Shown: positions 7,945 through 11,221 of the stretch, in pieces
How the letters are laid out: each line of letters starts with the position of its first letter
How positions within the stretch are numbered: the stretch's first letter is position 1
DNA from: Bacillota bacterium
Lineage (GTDB): Bacteria > Bacillota > Clostridia > DSM-8532
Direction of reading: 5' to 3'
Assembly (NCBI GenBank): GCA_023459915.1
Contig: JAEWSN010000007.1
Span: forward strand, 1 to 11,221
DNA: 11,221 nucleotides
The notes under the pieces: model-generated
Database searches by the model: none
What the model was told of the DNA's origin: nothing
Seen by the model: the letters and a program-made list of their open reading frames with translations, nothing else
Made by a program: the position numbers and the translations under genes

Positions 7945-7964
7945 CTGACGGGTTCCCCCGACAG
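7945..7964 (-). other. Small hairpin upstream of the ilvN ribosome binding site
   Basis: On the minus strand CTGTCGGG, loop GGAA, CCCGTCAG forms a stem of seven pairs with one T-T mismatch, closed by a GNRA-class loop. It lies just before the ilvN ribosome binding site in the 75-base ilvB1-ilvN spacer. It recalls the GNRA hairpins before ilvD, but the sequence is different. Function unknown. Confidence 0.45.
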
Positions 7965-8001
7965 GTTTGTTGTGACACGCCAACCGGCGTTTGAATGGCT
8001 G

Positions 8002-9615
8002 CTACAGCGTGCTTTCCTTTTGATCCACCACGCATTCAAGGAAATACGGGCCTTCGGTTTCGAGCATCTCCCTGAACGCGTCCGCCAGGTCCTCGTTGCG
8101 GGTCACCCGGCGTGTCGGGAATCCATAGGCCGCGGCGATGGCGGTGAAATCCGGGTTGTCGTCGAGCATCACGCCGTAGGGCTCCCCGTAGCGCTTGTCC
8201 TGCAGCTCCCGCACCATGCCGAGCTTGCTGTTGTTGAACAGGACCATCTTCAGGGCGGTCTTGTGGGTCTTGATGGTTCCGAGCTCATACATGCTCATCT
8301 GGAAGCCGCCGTCGCCCATGACCGACACCACGGTGCGTTCCGGCGCCGCAAACTTCGCGCCTTCTGCCGCCGGCAGGCTGTAGCCCATGGTGCCGAATCC
8401 GCCGGAGCACAGGAACCGCCGGTTGCCATGGATGTGGAAGTTCCTGGCCGCCCAGAACTGGTTCTGCCCCACATCCGCCACCATGATGGCCTGATCGTCG
8501 AGCATGTCCGAAAGCATCCGCACGGCATGCTTGGGATTGACCAGCGAACCAAAGGTCCATTCCGGCTGATCCGCCGCTTTGAGCTGCCGCAGTTGGTCCA
8601 TCCAGTCGTCCATGGGGTTGGGCCTCACCAGCGGGAGCATCTGCTCGAGCACCTGCCGGGCATCTCCGACCACCGGAATGTCACAGCCCACATTCTTCCC
8701 GATTTCCGCCGGGTCCACATCGATGTGGACAATGTGGCGCTCTCCGAGAAGCTCCTCCTGGATCCCGCCGGTGGACCGGTCCGCGATCCGCGCGCCGACA
8801 AACACAATCAAGTCGGACAACTCCATGGCCTGGTTCGCGCAGGAGACCCCGTGCGAGCCCACCATGCCGATGAAGTTGGGATGGTCCGTCGGCAGACAGC
8901 CGGTTCCCATCAGGGTGTGCACCACGGGAATCCCCGTGGCATCCGTGAATTGCCGCAACACCTCGTTTGCGCCGGAGAGGAAGATGCCGCCGCCGGCAAA
9001 CAGGAGCGGCCGCTTTGCGTCCCGAATGGCCTTGACTGCCCGCTTGATTTGGCCGGCATGGCCTTTCTCGGTGGGCTTGTACCCCCGGATGGACACGTCC
9101 TTGGGATAGCCATGGCGAATCTTTTGCGCCTGCACATCAGCCGGGATGTCGATGAGCACCGGGCCGGGACGGCCGGTTCTGGCGATGTGGAATGCCTCCT
9201 TGAGAATCCGGGGCAGCTGTTCCGCCTCACGCACCAGATAGCTGTGCTTGGTGAAAGATTCGGTGGCACCGGTGATGTCCACTTCCTGGAACACATCCCG
9301 GCCAATCACACTGGTCTTGACCTGACCGGTGATGACCACCAGCGGAATGCTGTCCATGTACGCGGTGGCGATGCCCGTGATGAGATTGGTCGCGCCCGGC
9401 CCCGAGGTGCCGATGCAGACGCCCACCTCACCGGTGATGCGCGCGTACCCGTTGGCGCAATGGACGGCGGCCTGTTCCTGCCGCACCAGCACATGCGCGA
9501 TGTCCGCGTGCCGCAGCGCCTCATAGACCGATATGACCGCCGCGCCCGGATATCCGAATACGGTGCGGACGCCTTCCTCCGCGAGTGCCTGAATCAATGC
9601 TTCTGCTGCCAACAT
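8002..9615 (-). CDS. ilvB: Acetohydroxyacid synthase catalytic subunit (first copy, partner of IlvN)
   Basis: First gene of the operon, making acetolactate or acetohydroxybutyrate with ThDP, Mg2+ and FAD. It has 537 residues. The N-terminal ThDP domain has VFGYPGAAV, catalytic Glu47 in VRQEQ, and GTSGPGATNLITGIATAYMD. The central domain (about 185-330) contains GVSCANQAMELSD. The C-terminal domain has GDGGFQMSMYEL at 434 ending at FNN. After it comes VRELQ, with Leu471 where 2-oxobutyrate-preferring enzymes have Trp. The protein stops at VDQKESTL, without the PMVPPG-type tail that ilvB2 keeps. I infer a relatively pyruvate-directed enzyme. ATG 9615 follows AAAGGAGG with five bases between, just after the T-box terminator. 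ilvN follows after 75 bases, so these two are the likely holoenzyme pair. Confidence 0.96.
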   Translation of the reverse strand: MLAAEALIQALAEEGVRTVFGYPGAAVISVYEALRHADIAHVLVRQEQAAVHCANGYARITGEVGVCIGTSGPGATNLITGIATAYMDSIPLVVITGQVKTSVIGRDVFQEVDITGATESFTKHSYLVREAEQLPRILKEAFHIARTGRPGPVLIDIPADVQAQKIRHGYPKDVSIRGYKPTEKGHAGQIKRAVKAIRDAKRPLLFAGGGIFLSGANEVLRQFTDATGIPVVHTLMGTGCLPTDHPNFIGMVGSHGVSCANQAMELSDLIVFVGARIADRSTGGIQEELLGERHIVHIDVDPAEIGKNVGCDIPVVGDARQVLEQMLPLVRPNPMDDWMDQLRQLKAADQPEWTFGSLVNPKHAVRMLSDMLDDQAIMVADVGQNQFWAARNFHIHGNRRFLCSGGFGTMGYSLPAAEGAKFAAPERTVVSVMGDGGFQMSMYELGTIKTHKTALKMVLFNNSKLGMVRELQDKRYGEPYGVMLDDNPDFTAIAAAYGFPTRRVTRNEDLADAFREMLETEGPYFLECVVDQKESTL

Positions 9616-9648
9616 GTCCGCCTCCTTTCCAACCCCATCCCGGGGTAC

Positions 9649-9698
9649 AAAAAATCCCCGCTCTGCATGCCGAATCTACGACTGCAGGGACGGGGATT
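9649..9698 (-). terminator. T-box attenuator terminator before ilvB1
   Basis: The leader has AATCCCCGTCCCTGCA, a loop, then TGCAGAGCGGGGATTTTTT: a long GC-rich stem with a small internal bulge followed by six T. Its 5' arm contains the bases needed for the antiterminator (CCCGTCCCT, 9686-9694), so the two folds exclude each other. This is the classical T-box decision: charged tRNA leads to termination, uncharged tRNA to read-through. Confidence 0.93.
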
Positions 9699-9938
9699 GA
9701 ATCCCGTGATACCACCCTGTTTCACCCTTCCCTCACGGAAAGGATCTTCGAAGGTTCCTATGAAACCCGGATCTGTAACGGGATCAACCGGCTTCCCCTA
9801 CTCCCCGTGAGGTTTCAGGAAAACAGCTCTGGAGTGATTCAACATCCGCCGACTCACCGGTTCGCACCAACCACCGGTTCTCTGGGAGTCCCCACGCGAC
9901 TGCCTTGGCTCCATCATCGCCCTGTTCGTGAAATTGTT
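9649..9938 (-). promoter_or_regulatory. T-box riboswitch, isoleucine (AUC) type
   Basis: Stem I spans about 9822-9926. Its base is AACAG/CTGTT, then a kink-turn-like GATGA opposite AGAG, then GGAG/CTCC. The specifier ATC (9836-9838) is followed by a purine directly before CTCC, as in other T-boxes. The distal part has GACTC/GAGTC, an AGAGA bulge (9879-9883) and ACCGGT pairing with ACCGGT. A central AGTAGG...CCCGTTA block follows, then a hairpin. The T-box itself is AGGGTGGTATCACGGG (9703-9718), pairing with CCCGTCCCT to form the antiterminator. The bulge carries TGGT, matching a tRNA ending A-CCA as tRNA-Ile does. Isoleucine fits the operon. Leu (CTC) or Ser (TCA) readings are shifted by one or more bases and fit the helix less well. 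Confidence 0.93.
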
Positions 9939-9944
9939 GTTGCC

Positions 9945-9973
9945 AGTATACCAACCCTTCCAGAGACTGTCAA
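9945..9973 (-). promoter_or_regulatory. Sigma-70-type promoter of the ilv operon
   Basis: On the minus strand TTGACA (9968-9973) is a perfect -35 and TATACT (9945-9950) matches five of six -10 bases, with the ideal 17-base spacer. Transcription should start near 9938, about a dozen bases before stem I of the T-box, giving a leader of roughly 320 nt. Confidence 0.92.
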
Positions 9974-9977
9974 GCCA

Positions 9978-10007
9978 TTTGTCCGCGAAAGAAGAAATTT
10001 TGTCCGC
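9978..10007 (+). repeat. Phased direct repeat upstream of the ilv promoter (candidate operator)
   Basis: TTTGTCCGC occurs at 9978-9986 and 9999-10007 on the plus strand (GCGGACAAA on the minus). The repeats are exactly 21 bases apart, two helical turns, so both copies face the same side of the DNA. The nearer copy ends four bases from the -35, at about -41 to -49 from the predicted start; the farther one lies at about -62 to -70. This is the geometry of an activator site. The binding protein is unknown and no regulator gene is in the window. Confidence 0.5.
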
Positions 10008-10010
10008 CCG

Positions 10011-11048
10011 TTATGGACGACGCGGCTGTTTTTCCAGATACACCAGGGATTCCCGATCCCCGATTCGCACGGTTTTGAAGGGCGTGTAGCCCATTTTTTC
10101 GTACATGTCCAGGTTCCGCTTGCTCAAATGGCCCGTGAAAAGCTCGAACCGCAGGCCCGGGTACAGCGCCTCCATGGTGCTGAGCAGCCGGCGTCCAATC
10201 CCCTGATGCTGGAACTTCGGATCCACGATGAGCCGGCCGATGAAACAGGATCCCTCGGCGATGCGCGCCCGGATGGAACCCACAATGGCGTCGTTGAGCA
10301 CCGCCTTGAGGAACACATGCTCGTGGAATGAGGCTTCGATGTCCTCGAGCGTCTGGGTCATCGGCGCGATGGCATACCCGTATAACTCGGCCTCCGACGC
10401 GTAGGCGGCACGCTGGAGCATCAGGATGTCGGGCAGGTCCTCCCGCCGCGCCTCCTCGATGAGCACCTTGTCACGCAGGTCGTGGGATGTCGGATGGGCC
10501 TTCTCCCATGTTTCGCGCAGCATGGCATACATGCGCATGTCCCAGTACCGCTTTTTCATGCGGACAAATTGCCGGAGCAGGCCCTCGAACGCAAATCCTG
10601 TTTTTTCAAGCACGCGTGCCGAGGCATGGTTCTCCTGGCAGCAGATGGCCTGCACCCGGTTGACCGTGGTTTCCTCGAACAGGTATCGCAGCACGCGGGT
10701 CAGGGCTTCCGCGACCAACCCCTGTCCCCAGTGCTCCCGGCCAATCACATAGCCGATTTCGCAGGCCCTGTTCTCCTCATGCTGGGACACAATGCCCATG
10801 GAACCGATGATGCGGCCGGACTGCTTGTCCATGAGGGCCCAGTCGGCGGCTTTCCCCGCCTGATACTGGCTCTCCACCCAGCTGAGAAACTGCCGTGAGT
10901 CCTCGAGCGTCCGATGCGCGTCCCAGGACACATACCGGGCCGTGTCCTCGTCGCTGGCGTAGGCAAACACAGCCTCCGCGTCTTCCATGCGGAATCTTCT
11001 CAAAAAAAGCCGTTCCGTCTCAAGGATGGGGGTGTCGCTGAGTTTCAC
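10011..11048 (-). CDS. Tandem GNAT acetyltransferase (two fused domains)
   Basis: This predicted cytoplasmic protein of 345 residues joins two GNAT acetyl-CoA-dependent N-acetyltransferase domains. Domain 1 (about 5-175) resembles the RimJ/RimL family: it opens ILETERLFLRRF and has the acetyl-CoA loop REHWGQGLVAEA near 104-115, then NHASARVLEKTGF. Domain 2 (about 195-340) is a shorter GNAT with VDPKFQHQGIGRRLL at 275-289 and NLDMYEKMGYTP. Both keep the Q-x-G-x-G/A-type phosphate loop, so both may be active. Substrates cannot be told. I chose GTG 11048 because GGAGG lies seven bases upstream and the conserved sequence begins there; the in-frame ATG at 11171 would add 41 low-complexity, basic residues. 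No terminator separates its stop from the ilv promoter, so its transcript may run into the T-box leader. Confidence 0.88.
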   Translation of the reverse strand: MKLSDTPILETERLFLRRFRMEDAEAVFAYASDEDTARYVSWDAHRTLEDSRQFLSWVESQYQAGKAADWALMDKQSGRIIGSMGIVSQHEENRACEIGYVIGREHWGQGLVAEALTRVLRYLFEETTVNRVQAICCQENHASARVLEKTGFAFEGLLRQFVRMKKRYWDMRMYAMLRETWEKAHPTSHDLRDKVLIEEARREDLPDILMLQRAAYASEAELYGYAIAPMTQTLEDIEASFHEHVFLKAVLNDAIVGSIRARIAEGSCFIGRLIVDPKFQHQGIGRRLLSTMEALYPGLRFELFTGHLSKRNLDMYEKMGYTPFKTVRIGDRESLVYLEKQPRRP

Positions 11049-11071
11049 GTTGCGCCTCCGTGTTTTCTTCC

Positions 11072-11101
11072 AGTTTATCCTTTTTGGGCAACGGAATGCA
11101 A
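11072..11101 (-). promoter_or_regulatory. Weak candidate promoter for the GNAT gene
   Basis: On the minus strand TTGCAT (11096-11101) and TAAACT (11072-11077) are spaced 18 bases apart. They place a start about 15 bases before GTG 11048, leaving room for its GGAGG site. Both hexamers match the consensus only partly. The remaining upstream DNA to 11221 shows no recognisable gene. Confidence 0.3.
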
Positions 11102-11221
11102 CGGGGGAAAAGCGCCTTTCAGGGGAGAATCCTCGTGGCTCCGGTGCTCTATTGGCTCCCGGGCATGTCATGCCGCCCCTTGATGCTGCACGGCGTCACC
11201 AGTGGAGGGCTCATGGTGTCA

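Noticed and set aside
2500..9810. Very long plus-strand open frames (2500-4707, 4692-7523, 7402-9810) antisense to the operon
   Set aside because: They lie opposite strongly recognised genes, have low-complexity His/Arg/Gly/Asp-rich translations with no family resemblance, and lack good ribosome sites. They reflect GC-rich codon usage on the other strand.
9831..9838. Leucine (CTC) or serine (TCA) reading of the T-box specifier
   Set aside because: CTC would use the bases that close the helix with GGAG, and TCA would leave no purine between specifier and helix. ATC fits the helix position and the operon content.
11049..11171. 41-residue N-terminal extension of the GNAT protein
   Set aside because: The sequence is basic and unconserved, its ATG has a weaker ribosome site, and a GTG with GGAGG at the right distance begins the conserved domain.
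1..11221. CRISPR arrays, tRNA or rRNA genes, insertion sequences, phage or defence genes
   Set aside because: I looked for spaced repeats, RNA gene signatures, transposase-like proteins and terminal inverted repeats and found none. The window is metabolic throughout.

Overview
The window is an almost complete branched-chain amino acid operon, read right to left on the minus strand, with a two-domain acetyltransferase gene just upstream. The host is probably a GC-rich member of the Bacillota, most likely Clostridia. The evidence is a classical T-box leader, strong AGGAGG-type ribosome binding sites, a near-consensus TTGACA/TATACT promoter, and a gene order resembling clostridial ilv-leu clusters. 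The species cannot be named from this sequence.

Layout in transcription order, from high to low coordinates. A tandem GNAT acetyltransferase starts at GTG 11048 and stops at 10011. A 21-bp-phased direct repeat (9978-10007) and a promoter (9945-9973) follow. Next comes a leader of about 320 nt folding as a T-box riboswitch whose specifier reads AUC (isoleucine), ending in an intrinsic terminator (9649-9698). The operon then runs ilvB1 (acetohydroxyacid synthase, AHAS, catalytic subunit), ilvN (regulatory subunit), ilvC (ketol-acid reductoisomerase), cimA ((R)-citramalate synthase), leuB (3-isopropylmalate / 3-methylmalate dehydrogenase), ilvD (dihydroxyacid dehydratase) and ilvB2 (a second, different AHAS catalytic subunit). 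A strong hairpin terminator (78-112) closes it.

Working together, CimA and LeuB, plus a LeuCD isomerase that is not in the window, would make 2-oxobutyrate from pyruvate and acetyl-CoA without threonine. The AHAS subunits, IlvC and IlvD would turn 2-oxobutyrate or pyruvate into the keto acids of isoleucine and valine. No leuA, leuC, leuD or aminotransferase gene is present. Uncharged tRNA-Ile should switch the operon on, and IlvN keeps the residues typical of valine feedback.

I see no phage, transposon, CRISPR or defence system. The points most worth checking are: a repeated GNRA-tetraloop hairpin array before ilvD; phased direct repeats upstream of the promoter; two AHAS catalytic subunits that differ at the 2-oxobutyrate-specificity tryptophan; an acidic cofactor loop in IlvC; a long stem-loop between ilvC and cimA; and the missing terminator between the acetyltransferase gene and the ilv promoter.
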